Positions 1 to 8,505 of a stretch of DNA of 64,000 nt are shown here, one piece after another. Each line of letters begins with the position of its first letter. The stretch's first letter is position 1. Source of the stretch: Eubacteriaceae bacterium CHKCI004 (lineage in GTDB: Bacteria; Bacillota; Clostridia; Lachnospirales; Lachnospiraceae); contig FCNR01000025.1 in NCBI GenBank assembly GCA_900016875.1, positions 62,001 through 126,000 on the forward strand. The letters are read 5' to 3'. Below the pieces are notes generated by a model. The model saw only the letters and a list, made by a program, of their open reading frames with translations, was not told the DNA's origin and did no database searches. A program made the translations under genes and the position numbers.

Positions 1-2
1 GC

Positions 3-695
3 GATATTTCCAAGGAGGTGCTGTTTGGACAGGATGGAGTGGCTTCTGCTCTTGCGCCGGGAAAGGTAGTCTGCGATATGAGCTCTGTGACGCCGGTGGA
101 ATCAAAAGAATGTTTTGAACGTCTGGCAGAGCAGGGAGTTGGATTTGTGGATGCTCCGGTATCCGGCGGCGAGCCGGGAGCAGTGGGCGGCACGCTGGCG
201 TTCATGGCGGGAGGAAGGCAGGAAGATTTCGACGTGCTGATGCCGTACTTTAATATTATGGGCTCCTCAGCCGTGCTGATCGGAGACAGCGGCAGCGGTT
301 CCGTGACGAAGCTTGCCAATCAGATCATTGTCAATAATACCATTGCCATCGTTTCTGAGGCCTTTGTGCTGGCGACGAAGGCGGGAGCGGATCCGGTGAA
401 GGTGTATGAGGCCATCCGGGGCGGCCTGGCGGGAAGCGCCGTTCTTGACGCGAAGGTTCCGATGATGGTGGAGAGAAATTTTGTGCCTGGCGGCAAAATA
501 TCCATCAATCATAAGGATATCAAAAATGTGGTGAATACTGCCCATGCCCTCGATGTACCGATTCCATATTCCGCACAGCTTTATGAGATTCTGCAGACAC
601 TGAAGATACACGGACATATGAATGATGACCATGCAGGCATCGTTCAGTATTTCGAGGCTCTGGCAGACGTGCAGGTGAAAAAGGCGGAGGATTGA
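3..695 (+). CDS. beta-hydroxyacid dehydrogenase, 5'-truncated (2-hydroxy-3-oxopropionate reductase / L-threonate dehydrogenase family)
   Basis: The reading frame is open at the left window edge, so the N-terminal Rossmann NAD-binding part (roughly 70-80 residues) is missing; 230 residues are visible. The visible part carries the family hallmarks: an LFG.DGV segment, DMSS, the substrate-binding motif DAPVSGG with a downstream GTLAFMAGG, and the catalytic lysine in SVTKLANQ. Family members oxidise beta-hydroxy acids such as tartronate semialdehyde, 3-hydroxyisobutyrate or L-threonate with NAD(P). The gene stops 1 nt before a DUF1537 kinase gene, the usual partner of the LtnD-type L-threonate dehydrogenase. 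I infer a four-carbon sugar-acid role rather than glyoxylate-type reduction. The GTG at position 18 is internal, not the start. Confidence 0.85.
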   Translation, partial: DISKEVLFGQDGVASALAPGKVVCDMSSVTPVESKECFERLAEQGVGFVDAPVSGGEPGAVGGTLAFMAGGRQEDFDVLMPYFNIMGSSAVLIGDSGSGSVTKLANQIIVNNTIAIVSEAFVLATKAGADPVKVYEAIRGGLAGSAVLDAKVPMMVERNFVPGGKISINHKDIKNVVNTAHALDVPIPYSAQLYEILQTLKIHGHMNDDHAGIVQYFEALADVQVKKAED

Positions 696-696
696 T

Positions 697-2121
697 ATGG
701 CATTAAAAGCAGATATTTTATCATCATATCCACCGGTTAATGAGAAGGCGGTGGATGAGCTGCTGGCAAAAGAGATTGCTGGCAGCAATAAAAAGATCGT
801 AGTTCTGGACGACGACCCGACGGGAGTGCAGACGGTCCATGATATTTCGGTCTATACGAACTGGTCTGAAGACAGCATAAGAAAGGGCTTTGCCGAGGAA
901 AACAAACTGTTTTACATATTGACCAATTCGCGGGGATTCACTGCGGCGCAGACGGAAATAGCGCACCGGGAGATCGCGAAGGCGGTGGATGCGGTCTCTA
1001 AAGAGACGGGGAAAGAGTACATTTTCATCAGCCGCAGCGATTCCACACTGCGGGGACATTATCCGCTGGAGACTATTATCCTCAAGGAAGAATACGAAAA
1101 AAACACGGGAAATAAGATAGACGGAGAGATTCTCTGTCCATTCTTTAAGGAAGGCGGGCGCTATACCATCGACGATGTGCATTATGTGCGGTACGGAGAT
1201 ACGCTTGTTCCTGCGGCGGAGACAGAGTTTGCAAAAGACAAAACCTTTGGTTACACGGTGTCTGATCTGAAGGAATATGTGGAGGAAAAGACCGGTGGCG
1301 TATATAAGAAGGAGAATGTTACCGCCATTTCGCTCAAAGATATCCGGGCTCTCGCCTTCGATAAGATAGAGGAGCAGCTCATGGCGGTGGAGGATTTCAA
1401 CAAGATTGTGGTCAACGCCATTGATTACGTGGATGTAAAGATTTTCTGTGTGGCGCTGTACCGGGCCATGGCAAAAGGAAAGACTTTCATGTTCCGGACG
1501 GCGGCAGCCATCGTCAAGGTCATGGGAGGGGTGTCCGACCAGCCTCTGCTTACGAGAGAGCAGATGGTTGTGAAGGAGACCGACAACGGCGGCGTCATTG
1601 TGATCGGTTCCCACACGGAAAAGACCACGAGACAGATGGAGATGTTAAAAGAGATTCCGGACATTGCCTTTGTGGAGCTTAACGCCAGGCTGGTGAGAGA
1701 CGAGGCGGCTTTTGCCAGAGAGGTGGAGCGATGTCTGGCTCTGGAAGAGGAGTACATTTCTTCCGGCAGGACCGTGTGCGTATACACTACCAGGACGCTG
1801 ATAACCGCAGATACCGGAGATAAAGAAGACGACCTGCGGCTGGCAGTTCGCATCTCTGACGCCGTGCAGTCTCTGGTGGGCCGTCTGTCTATCGTGCCGA
1901 GCTTTGTTATCGCCAAGGGTGGTATCACGTCCTCGGATGTGGGAACGAAGGCGCTGGCTGTGCAGCGTGCCAATGTGCTCGGACAGATCAAACCAGGCAT
2001 TCCGGTGTGGCAGACCGGCGATGAGAGCAAGTTCCCGCAGACGCCGTATGTCATCTTTCCGGGCAACGTGGGAGAGGATAGTACATTGAAAGAAGCGGCG
2101 GAGATTCTGATAAGGAAGTAA
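697..2121 (+). CDS. four-carbon acid sugar kinase family protein (DUF1537)
   Basis: The 474-residue product begins at an ATG one base after the upstream stop, so the two genes are translationally coupled. The N-terminal domain has the signature DDDPTG at residues 38-43 followed by an SDSTLRGH segment. The C-terminal nucleotide-binding domain has AKGGITSSD and FPGNVG near the end. This is the two-domain layout of OtnK/DtnK-like kinases, which phosphorylate 3-oxo-tetronate made by the partner dehydrogenase. Length is normal for the family (about 420-480). The exact substrate cannot be read from sequence. The partner aldolase or isomerase (OtnC/OtnI) is not in the window and could lie upstream. 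Confidence 0.85.
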   Translation: MALKADILSSYPPVNEKAVDELLAKEIAGSNKKIVVLDDDPTGVQTVHDISVYTNWSEDSIRKGFAEENKLFYILTNSRGFTAAQTEIAHREIAKAVDAVSKETGKEYIFISRSDSTLRGHYPLETIILKEEYEKNTGNKIDGEILCPFFKEGGRYTIDDVHYVRYGDTLVPAAETEFAKDKTFGYTVSDLKEYVEEKTGGVYKKENVTAISLKDIRALAFDKIEEQLMAVEDFNKIVVNAIDYVDVKIFCVALYRAMAKGKTFMFRTAAAIVKVMGGVSDQPLLTREQMVVKETDNGGVIVIGSHTEKTTRQMEMLKEIPDIAFVELNARLVRDEAAFAREVERCLALEEEYISSGRTVCVYTTRTLITADTGDKEDDLRLAVRISDAVQSLVGRLSIVPSFVIAKGGITSSDVGTKALAVQRANVLGQIKPGIPVWQTGDESKFPQTPYVIFPGNVGEDSTLKEAAEILIRK

Positions 2122-2231
2122 ATGTGCTGCCGGCGGCAGAACCGCAGAAAAGGGACTGGAAGATGAGTCTGCCGGCTGCATAATAAAATACACAAGTCAA
2201 ATATCGAACGATTGAGAAGGAGGTTTTTGTT

Positions 2232-2921
2232 ATGTTTATGTTTTTATCACATCCACTGGATCCGGAGGGTTACGCGTGGCCGGGTGAGCCTGTTGTCAAA
2301 GTAAAACAGTGTACGGATGTTTCCGATGACTGTCCGTTCTGCAGCTTCATATCCGAAGTGCCGAATCACTGCGGCACACATATGGATGCTCCGAGACATT
2401 TTGTGAAGGACGGTCTCAGCATCAACGAGCTGCCGATTGAGTATTTCTGCCATACGGAGGTGGCGCTGCTGGAGATTCCGAAGGGACCGGCAGAAGGTAT
2501 CTATAAAGAAGATCTGGAGCCATTTGCAGATACTTTATCCAAAGTATCTTTTGCGCTGATCCGCACCGGCATGGAGAAATACCGCGATACCAATCAGAAC
2601 ATTTACCAGAACGAAGGCGTTTACATTGCGCCGAGCGCCGGCGATTATCTGACAGAGGAATTCCCGAACCTGAAAGGCGTCGGCATGGATTTCCTGGCCA
2701 TCGGTTCCGCTTCTTCCAAATGCCCGGAAGGCGAGCTGCCGCCGGATTGTCACAGACATATGCTTGGTTACTATACAGGCAAGTTTGTGACCGGCGTGGA
2801 GGATATGCATTTATCCGAGATTCCGAAAGGAGCAAAGATCACAAGATTCTTTAACGCTCCGCTTCGCATCAAGGGGCTGGATTCCAGTCAGGTAGTCTGC
2901 ATTGCAGAGATTGAAGATTGA
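2232..2921 (+). CDS. cyclase family protein (kynurenine formamidase-like metal hydrolase)
   Basis: The 229-residue product has the cyclase-family (PF04199) metal-binding motif HCGTHMDAPRH at residues 46-56, where the histidines and aspartate bind the metal. A further conserved GVGMDFLAIGS segment follows in the middle. The ATG at 2232 is preceded by a strong AAGGAGGT site about 8 nt upstream. Known members hydrolyse formylkynurenine, isatin or cyclic amides, but most are uncharacterised. Placement 110 bp after the DUF1537 kinase and before a convergent GntR gene suggests it belongs to the same sugar-acid cluster, possibly opening a lactone or amide. That substrate is an inference. Confidence 0.8.
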   Translation: MFMFLSHPLDPEGYAWPGEPVVKVKQCTDVSDDCPFCSFISEVPNHCGTHMDAPRHFVKDGLSINELPIEYFCHTEVALLEIPKGPAEGIYKEDLEPFADTLSKVSFALIRTGMEKYRDTNQNIYQNEGVYIAPSAGDYLTEEFPNLKGVGMDFLAIGSASSKCPEGELPPDCHRHMLGYYTGKFVTGVEDMHLSEIPKGAKITRFFNAPLRIKGLDSSQVVCIAEIED

Positions 2922-2940
2922 TCATCAAAAAAAGAATAAA

Positions 2941-2977
2941 AAAACAGCGGTTCGCATAGCGGCCGCTGTTTTTTTAG
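2941..2977. terminator. bidirectional rho-independent terminator between cyclase and gntR genes
   Basis: AAAACAGCGG (2941-2950) pairs with CCGCTGTTTT (2963-2972), flanked by A-run and T-run, so it can stop transcription from both convergent genes. It overlaps the stop codon of the minus-strand regulator. Confidence 0.85.
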
Positions 2978-3633
2978 GATTCCAGAAGTTTGAGATTGAT
3001 ATTCTGAGCGGTGGTCAGGTGGTGCTCCACCATATTTTCCAGACCGTTCATATCATGTTCCCGGAGCATCCGGAGAAATGCTTCATGTTCTGTGATAGTT
3101 TCTTCCATACGTCCCTCTCTGGAGAAGGAGGTGACATTCAGCCAGAAGATCCGGTACATAAACCGGCGGTAAATTTCCAGCATGGATTCATTGCCCACGT
3201 ATTGGACAAGACTGCGGTGAAATTCATAATCTTTTCTGCCGAAATCTTCAGTTGAGCAGGTGGTTTCAGCAATCTCCTTCTGGCTGTCAACTTTGGAAAA
3301 GAGCTTTTTATAATACTGTTGTCCCCGGTCCGTGTGAAGGTTTTGGGAAAGCTGTTTGAAACAGTAGACTTCGATGGCGTTTCGGATCTGATAAGTTTCG
3401 ATAATGTCTTCCCTTGTCATTTTGTGGAGAATAAATCCTTTGCTGGGAAGAATGTCAAGATAACGTTCCTGTTCAAGACGCAGCACGGCGTCCCGGAAAG
3501 GCGTCCGGGAAAATCCTGATTCTTTTGCCAGCTGATTTAGAGAATATATGGTATCAGGCTGAAGTTCTCCTTTTTTGATGTGTTCAATGAGATAATCGTA
3601 TGCCTGTGTTTGTAATAATTGTGTTTCTTTCAT
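2974..3633 (-). CDS. GntR family transcriptional regulator, FCD domain
   Basis: The 219-residue protein has an N-terminal winged helix (about residues 8-75, including a QLAKESGFSRTPFRDAVLRLE segment typical of GntR) and an all-helical C-terminal FCD ligand-binding domain containing R, H and E residues (for example FHR and EH..HL) that in this family coordinate a metal and bind carboxylic acids. It faces the dehydrogenase-kinase-cyclase cluster and shares a terminator with it, so it is the likely ligand-responsive regulator of that cluster. The start ATG has a GAGGTA site 5 nt upstream. Effector unknown; a sugar acid is a reasonable guess. Confidence 0.85.
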   Translation of the reverse strand: MKETQLLQTQAYDYLIEHIKKGELQPDTIYSLNQLAKESGFSRTPFRDAVLRLEQERYLDILPSKGFILHKMTREDIIETYQIRNAIEVYCFKQLSQNLHTDRGQQYYKKLFSKVDSQKEIAETTCSTEDFGRKDYEFHRSLVQYVGNESMLEIYRRFMYRIFWLNVTSFSREGRMEETITEHEAFLRMLREHDMNGLENMVEHHLTTAQNINLKLLES

Positions 3634-4020
3634 GGCAGTACCTCGAATTATTTTTTAATATCAGATTATTTGTCAGATTGCTTGTCCGGAATATTTTATA
3701 ATGATTGTATGATAAAATGAAATCTCCGGGTTGTCAATGAAGAGAACAATGAGAACCGGAATAAAATAAAAAGGGATATAATAGAAAAAAAGTCTGGTAT
3801 TCTTCTGCGCGGTGTGATAAAATAAGCAAGATTAGGCAATAGTAATAATAATATAGCAGACAAACAATGGGAAGTGCGTGACCGGGACTTCTGAAAAGCA
3901 CATTGGTGAACAGTGTATTTTTCAGTTGTTTCGGAGCCTTCCCAATGATGCGTGGATACGGGCAGTGTTTTTTAACCTTCCCGTATTATGTTTGTCATAA
4001 TGGATTTAGGAGGTATCAGA
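3634..4020. promoter_or_regulatory. intergenic region: gntR upstream sequence and pnp leader
   Basis: No gene seen in 387 bp. A TCAGATT direct repeat (3661-3667 and 3673-3679) lies in the gntR upstream region and could be an operator. A TATAAT hexamer is at 3697-3702, but no well-spaced -35 could be assigned. In the pnp leader, TGGGAAG (3868-3874) can pair with CTTCCCA (3938-3944), giving a large stem-loop like the structured leaders through which PNPase often controls its own mRNA. The pnp ribosome site AGGAGG is at 4008-4013. Confidence 0.4.
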
Positions 4021-6111
4021 ATGATAAAACAGTTTTCCATGGAACTGGCAGGAAGAACTCTGTCGGTCGAGATCGGAAGAGTTGCCGCTCAGGCCAACGG
4101 CGCGGCATTTATGCATTACGGAGATACGGTGGTACTGTCTACGGCCACTGCATCCGATAAGCCGAGAGAAGGAATTGATTTCTTCCCTCTGAGCGTGGAG
4201 TTTGAGGAGAAAATGTACTCTGTCGGAAAGATTCCGGGAGGATTTAATAAGAGAGAAGGAAAGGCGTCCGAGCATGCTGTGCTCACATCCCGTGTCATTG
4301 ACCGTCCGATGCGTCCGCTTTTCCCGAAGGATTACAGAAATGACGTAACTTTAAATAACCTGGTGATGTCTGTGGATCCGGACTGTTCACCGGAGGTGAC
4401 AGCGATGCTCGGTTCTTCCATTGCCACCTGTATTTCCGACATCCCGTTTGACGGACCGATCGCAGCCACACAGATGGGACTCATTGATGGAGAGTTCATC
4501 GTGAACCCGACAGCGGATCAGCAGCAGGTATCCGACCTGGCGCTGACCGTTGCATCCACCGCAGAGAAGGTTATCATGATCGAGGCGGGCGCCAACGAGG
4601 TGCCGGAGGATGTGATGATCGACGCTATTTTTAAGGCCCATGAGGTCAACAAAGAGATCATCGCATTTATTCAGAAGATCGTTGATGAGTGCGGTAAAGA
4701 GAAACATGACTATGAGCATGTGGACACACCGGAAGAACTGTGGAACGACATGGTGGAGTTCATTACACCGGAAGCCATGGAAGAAGCGGTATTTACCGAT
4801 GTGAAGCAGGTGCGTGAAGAAAACATCCGCCAGATTGAGGAGAAACTGGAAGAAAGATATGCGGAAGAGCATGAAGACTGGCTGCCGCTGATCGGCGACG
4901 CTGTGTACAAGTTCCAGAAAAAGACTGTCCGCAAGATGATCTTAAAAGATCACAAACGTCCGGACGGCAGAGCGATCGACGAGATCCGCCCGCTGTCCGC
5001 AGAGATCGACATTCTGCCTAGAGTACACGGTTCCGGTATGTTCAAGAGAGGACAGACACAGATCATGACGATCACGACACTGGCGCCGTTATCCGAAGTA
5101 CAGAAGGTGGATGGCATAGATGTAAATGTAACATCCAAGAGATATATGCATCATTATAATTTCCCTAGCTATTCTGTGGGCGAGACCAAGCCGAGCCGAG
5201 GACCGGGACGCCGGGAGATCGGACATGGCGCTCTGGCAGAGCGGGCGCTGGTACCGGTGCTGCCAAGCGAGGATGAGTTCCCGTACGCAATCCGTACCGT
5301 ATCCGAGACACTGGAATCCAACGGTTCCACTTCACAGGCCAGCGTGTGTGCTTCCACCCTGTCTCTGATGGCAGCTGGTGTTCCGATTAAGAAACCGGTA
5401 GCTGGTATCTCCACAGGTCTTGTGACCGGAGATACTGATGACGATTATCTGATCCTTACAGATATTCAGGGGCTGGAAGACTTCTTTGGAGACATGGATT
5501 TCAAGGTTGCCGGAACTCATGATGGTATCACTGCCATCCAGATGGATATCAAGATTCACGGCCTGACGCCGGATATCATCAAAGGAGCCATCACAAAGGC
5601 AAAGGCTGCAAGAGAGTACATTCTTACTGAGGTTATGGAGCCGGTAATCGCCGAGCCAAGACCGGAGGTTGGTAAATACGCGCCTAAGATTCAGCAGATG
5701 CATGTGGAGCCGGATAAGATCAGCGAGATCATCGGCAAACAGGGCAAGACTATCAACGGCATCATTGATGAGACCGGCGTGAAGATTGATATCAACGATG
5801 ACGGAAGAGTGGATATCTGCGGCGTGGAACAGGATATGATTCATAAGGCTATGGAGCTGATTCGTCTTATTGTGGAGCCGGTAGAGGTCGGAGCTATCTA
5901 TGAAGGCGAAGTTGTGAGAATCATGAATTTCGGTGCATTTGTACAGCTTGCTCCGAACAAAGACGGACTGATTCATATTTCCAAATTATCCAGAGACAGA
6001 GTAAATAAAGTAGAAGATGTGGTCAATATCGGTGACAAGGTGAGAGTAAAGGTTCTCGAGATCGACAAGATGGGCAGAATCAACCTGGCACTGAGAGAGA
6101 AATTAAGCTGA
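4021..6111 (+). CDS. pnp: polyribonucleotide nucleotidyltransferase (PNPase)
   Basis: The 696-residue enzyme degrades RNA from the 3' end using phosphate. Two RNase PH-like core domains are visible with the linking alpha domain. The second core holds FGDMDFK with the catalytic aspartates. A KH domain follows (IIGKQGKTINGIIDETG) and then an S1 domain (EGEVVRIMNFGAFVQL, DKMGRINL). The start at 4021 is chosen because AGGAGG sits 7 nt upstream and the protein then begins at the conserved MIKQFSMELAGRTL. An in-frame ATG at 3988 would add 11 residues and lacks a ribosome site. rpsO, often next to pnp, is not adjacent here. Confidence 0.97.
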   Translation: MIKQFSMELAGRTLSVEIGRVAAQANGAAFMHYGDTVVLSTATASDKPREGIDFFPLSVEFEEKMYSVGKIPGGFNKREGKASEHAVLTSRVIDRPMRPLFPKDYRNDVTLNNLVMSVDPDCSPEVTAMLGSSIATCISDIPFDGPIAATQMGLIDGEFIVNPTADQQQVSDLALTVASTAEKVIMIEAGANEVPEDVMIDAIFKAHEVNKEIIAFIQKIVDECGKEKHDYEHVDTPEELWNDMVEFITPEAMEEAVFTDVKQVREENIRQIEEKLEERYAEEHEDWLPLIGDAVYKFQKKTVRKMILKDHKRPDGRAIDEIRPLSAEIDILPRVHGSGMFKRGQTQIMTITTLAPLSEVQKVDGIDVNVTSKRYMHHYNFPSYSVGETKPSRGPGRREIGHGALAERALVPVLPSEDEFPYAIRTVSETLESNGSTSQASVCASTLSLMAAGVPIKKPVAGISTGLVTGDTDDDYLILTDIQGLEDFFGDMDFKVAGTHDGITAIQMDIKIHGLTPDIIKGAITKAKAAREYILTEVMEPVIAEPRPEVGKYAPKIQQMHVEPDKISEIIGKQGKTINGIIDETGVKIDINDDGRVDICGVEQDMIHKAMELIRLIVEPVEVGAIYEGEVVRIMNFGAFVQLAPNKDGLIHISKLSRDRVNKVEDVVNIGDKVRVKVLEIDKMGRINLALREKLS

Positions 6112-6125
6112 TTGGTTCCTTTTCC

Positions 6126-6168
6126 CAGTGCAGTGCTTTTCCCGTTTTCAGGAACGCGCACTGCACTG
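6126..6168 (+). other. inverted repeat after pnp
   Basis: CAGTGCAGTGC (6126-6136) and GCACTGCACTG (6158-6168) are a perfect 11-bp inverted repeat with a 21-nt loop. There is no T-run after it, so it may be an mRNA 3' stabiliser or a weak terminator rather than a classic rho-independent terminator. Confidence 0.5.
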
Positions 6169-6205
6169 ACCGGGATACATAAGATACAGCCAGGGAGGAA
6201 CATGT

Positions 6206-6703
6206 ATGAAATGTCCATTTTGCGGTATGGATAACACCCGCGTGATTGATTCCAGACCTGCGGATGACAATGCGTCCATCCGGAGAAGAAGACAGTGTGA
6301 TGAATGTGGGAAACGTTTTACCACATACGAAAAGGTAGAGATCATTCCTCTCACTGTCATAAAGAAGGACAGGAGCCGGGAGCCATATGACAGGAGCAAG
6401 ATCATGGCCGGCGTTCTTCGTGCCTGCCACAAGCGGCCGATTCCTGTGGAGAAGATAGAAGAGACTGTCAATAAGATCGAGAATGACATTTTCAATCTGG
6501 AGTATAAGGAGATTGAAAGCAAGGTTATCGGCGAGATTGTCATGGAACGACTCAAATCACTGGAGCAGGTGGCATATGTTCGATTTGCATCGGTTTACAG
6601 GGAGTTCAAAGATGTTAATACATTTATGAATGAACTGAAAAAGATGCTGGATTCCAGCAGCGATGCCGGCGGACAGGGAGAGTCAGAAATAAAAGGCGTG
6701 TAA
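6206..6703 (+). CDS. nrdR: transcriptional repressor NrdR
   Basis: The 165-residue protein has an N-terminal zinc ribbon with cysteines 3, 6, 31 and 34 (MKCPFC...CDEC) and a central ATP-cone (about residues 49-139) beginning [19 protein letters not shown]. NrdR senses the ATP/dATP balance and represses ribonucleotide reductase genes by binding paired NrdR boxes. Length is slightly above the usual 150-155 because of a Ser/Gly-rich tail. It starts at an ATG with GGGAGG upstream and ends in a strong terminator. No NrdR box pair is seen nearby. Confidence 0.96.
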   Translation: MKCPFCGMDNTRVIDSRPADDNASIRRRRQCDECGKRFTTYEKVEIIPLTVIKKDRSREPYDRSKIMAGVLRACHKRPIPVEKIEETVNKIENDIFNLEYKEIESKVIGEIVMERLKSLEQVAYVRFASVYREFKDVNTFMNELKKMLDSSSDAGGQGESEIKGV

Positions 6704-6714
6704 AGCATAAAACA

Positions 6715-6754
6715 TTAAAAAACTTCGGTATGAGCAATACCGGAGTTTTTTTAG
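6715..6754 (+). terminator. rho-independent terminator after nrdR
   Basis: AAAAAACTTCGGTAT pairs with ATACCGGAGTTTTTT around a GAGCA loop, followed by a T-run (6715-6754). Confidence 0.9.
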
Positions 6755-6785
6755 AATATAAAATGTAAAATAATGTAAAATGCAC

Positions 6786-6814
6786 TTGAAAATGTAAAAA
6801 TAATATGTTAAAAT
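6786..6814 (+). promoter_or_regulatory. sigma-A-type promoter for comM-dprA
   Basis: TTGAAA (6786-6791), a 17-nt spacer and TAAAAT (6809-6814), with a TGT extended -10 just upstream. It lies 24 bp before the comM start. Confidence 0.75.
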
Positions 6815-6837
6815 CTGGAAAAGTCAGGAGGTGAAAC

Positions 6838-8415
6838 ATGGTAGCAGAAGTTTTAAGCGGTATGGTACAGGGCGTACATGGAGAGATCATTACAGTACAG
6901 GCAGATGTTAGTGACGGTCTTCCGGTTTTTGGTCTGACCGGACATCTGTCTTCTGAAGTGAAGGAGGCAAAGGAACGAGTTCGCACTGCCCTGAAGAATA
7001 CAGGCTGCCATCTTCCTCCCAGACGTGTCTCAGTGAATCTTGCGCCGGCAGATGTGAGAAAAAGCGGTACCTGCTATGATATAGCCATCGCCGTCGGCAT
7101 TATGACAGCCATGGGACTGATACCGCAAAGTGCTGTCAGAGGAATTGTGTTTCTGGGCGAGCTGGCTCTTGACGGTATGCTGTCGCCTGTTACGGGTGTG
7201 CTCGCTATCCTGAGGACTGCGCAGGAAGCGGGATACCATACCTGTGTAGTTCCTCCGGCCAATGTGCAGGAGGCGTCTCTCCTGCCGGAGATGAGGGTTC
7301 TGGGTTTTGCCAATTTAAAAGAAGTGACCGCCTTTTTGAGGGGGACGGCAGAGGATGAATATTCCGAAAGAAGAATCGTAACCTGTGTTAAAGATGTGGG
7401 GAAAACAATAAGAGCGGCGGGATGTCCGGACGGAGGGGCCGGGTATCCTGATTTATCGGAGGTAAAAGGACAGCGTATGGCTAAGAGAGCGCTGGAGATT
7501 GCTGTGGCCGGATATCACAATCTGTTTCTGGACGGGCCGCCCGGAGCGGGCAAGTCCATGCTGGCGTCATGCACGCCGGGGATTATGCCGGGAATGACCA
7601 GAGAAGAGATGATAGACGCTACCATGGTATACAGTGTGAAAGGGTTGCTGCGGGAAGGTTTTTCTCTGGTGGAGAACAGACCTTTCCGGGCTCCGTCTTC
7701 TTCTGTCACCATGGCCGGAATGTTCGGAGGAGGAAAGAATCCGAGCCCCGGGGAAGTGACTCTGGCACATCATGGGGTATTATTCCTGGATGAGTTTCCG
7801 GAATTTAAAAGAGAATTAATTGAGATGTTCCGGGTAGTGCTGGAAGATCATCAGGTCAGACAGATCAGAAACGGTAAAACGGTGACATTTCCGGCGGATT
7901 TTATTTTTATTGCCGCGGCCAATCCCTGCCCGTGCGGATATTTTCCTGACCGAAGATACTGCCATTGCAGTCCGAGGGAGATCTTTCATTATCAGAATCG
8001 TCTGAGCGGGCCCATTCTGGATCGTCTGGATCTTTTTGTGCGCTGTGACAAAATGTCTTATGAGACGATGACGGAGGAGAAAGAAGGAGAAACTTCAGCG
8101 ATGGTCCGGGAAAGAGTCCGGGAGGTATGGGGAATGCAAAAGGAACGTTTTAAATCAGGCGGAAGTAATTTTAACGGACGTATGACGCCGAAAGAAGTGA
8201 AAAAATACTGCGTGCTGGATGAAAATTCACGGAAGCTGATGAAAGAAGTATTTGACCGTCTGCGGCTGACCGGCCGCTCATACAACCGTATTCTCAAAGT
8301 GGGAAGAACAATCGCTGATATGGAAGGCTCCGCCCGGATCAGGGAAGAACATCTGCGGGAGGCGCTGATGTTCCGCCGGACTGCGCCTTTTGGGCAAGAT
8401 CCGGATACGCCGTAG
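6838..8415 (+). CDS. comM: YifB/ComM family Mg-chelatase-like AAA+ ATPase
   Basis: The 525-residue protein has an N-terminal Lon-protease-like (ChlI) domain (about residues 1-190), a central AAA+ module with Walker A GPPGAGKS near residue 232 and Walker B VLFLDEFPEF near 311, a CPCGYFPD cysteine segment, and a C-terminal Mg-chelatase lid domain ending in RTIADMEGS and an EALMFR segment. ComM is a hexameric branch-migration helicase that extends heteroduplex in natural transformation. It starts at an ATG preceded by AGGAGGTG and is directly followed by dprA, so the two form a DNA-uptake or recombination operon. Confidence 0.93.
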   Translation: MVAEVLSGMVQGVHGEIITVQADVSDGLPVFGLTGHLSSEVKEAKERVRTALKNTGCHLPPRRVSVNLAPADVRKSGTCYDIAIAVGIMTAMGLIPQSAVRGIVFLGELALDGMLSPVTGVLAILRTAQEAGYHTCVVPPANVQEASLLPEMRVLGFANLKEVTAFLRGTAEDEYSERRIVTCVKDVGKTIRAAGCPDGGAGYPDLSEVKGQRMAKRALEIAVAGYHNLFLDGPPGAGKSMLASCTPGIMPGMTREEMIDATMVYSVKGLLREGFSLVENRPFRAPSSSVTMAGMFGGGKNPSPGEVTLAHHGVLFLDEFPEFKRELIEMFRVVLEDHQVRQIRNGKTVTFPADFIFIAAANPCPCGYFPDRRYCHCSPREIFHYQNRLSGPILDRLDLFVRCDKMSYETMTEEKEGETSAMVRERVREVWGMQKERFKSGGSNFNGRMTPKEVKKYCVLDENSRKLMKEVFDRLRLTGRSYNRILKVGRTIADMEGSARIREEHLREALMFRRTAPFGQDPDTP

Positions 8416-8505
8416 CATCGTAGAGCGTTCCGCACGGAGGTATTTTGCGGCAGAGTGATACCGCGGGACGCAGGGGCGCCAGGTGAGAATGGTCGGGGGG
8501 CAGAT

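Noticed and set aside
724-1614. 296-codon minus-strand frame opposite the DUF1537 kinase
   Set aside because: Shadow of the kinase gene; the product is cysteine/histidine-rich without a recognisable fold.
3988-4020. N-terminal extension of PNPase
   Set aside because: Adds 11 non-conserved residues and would place AGGAGG inside the coding region; the ATG at 4021 has ideal spacing.
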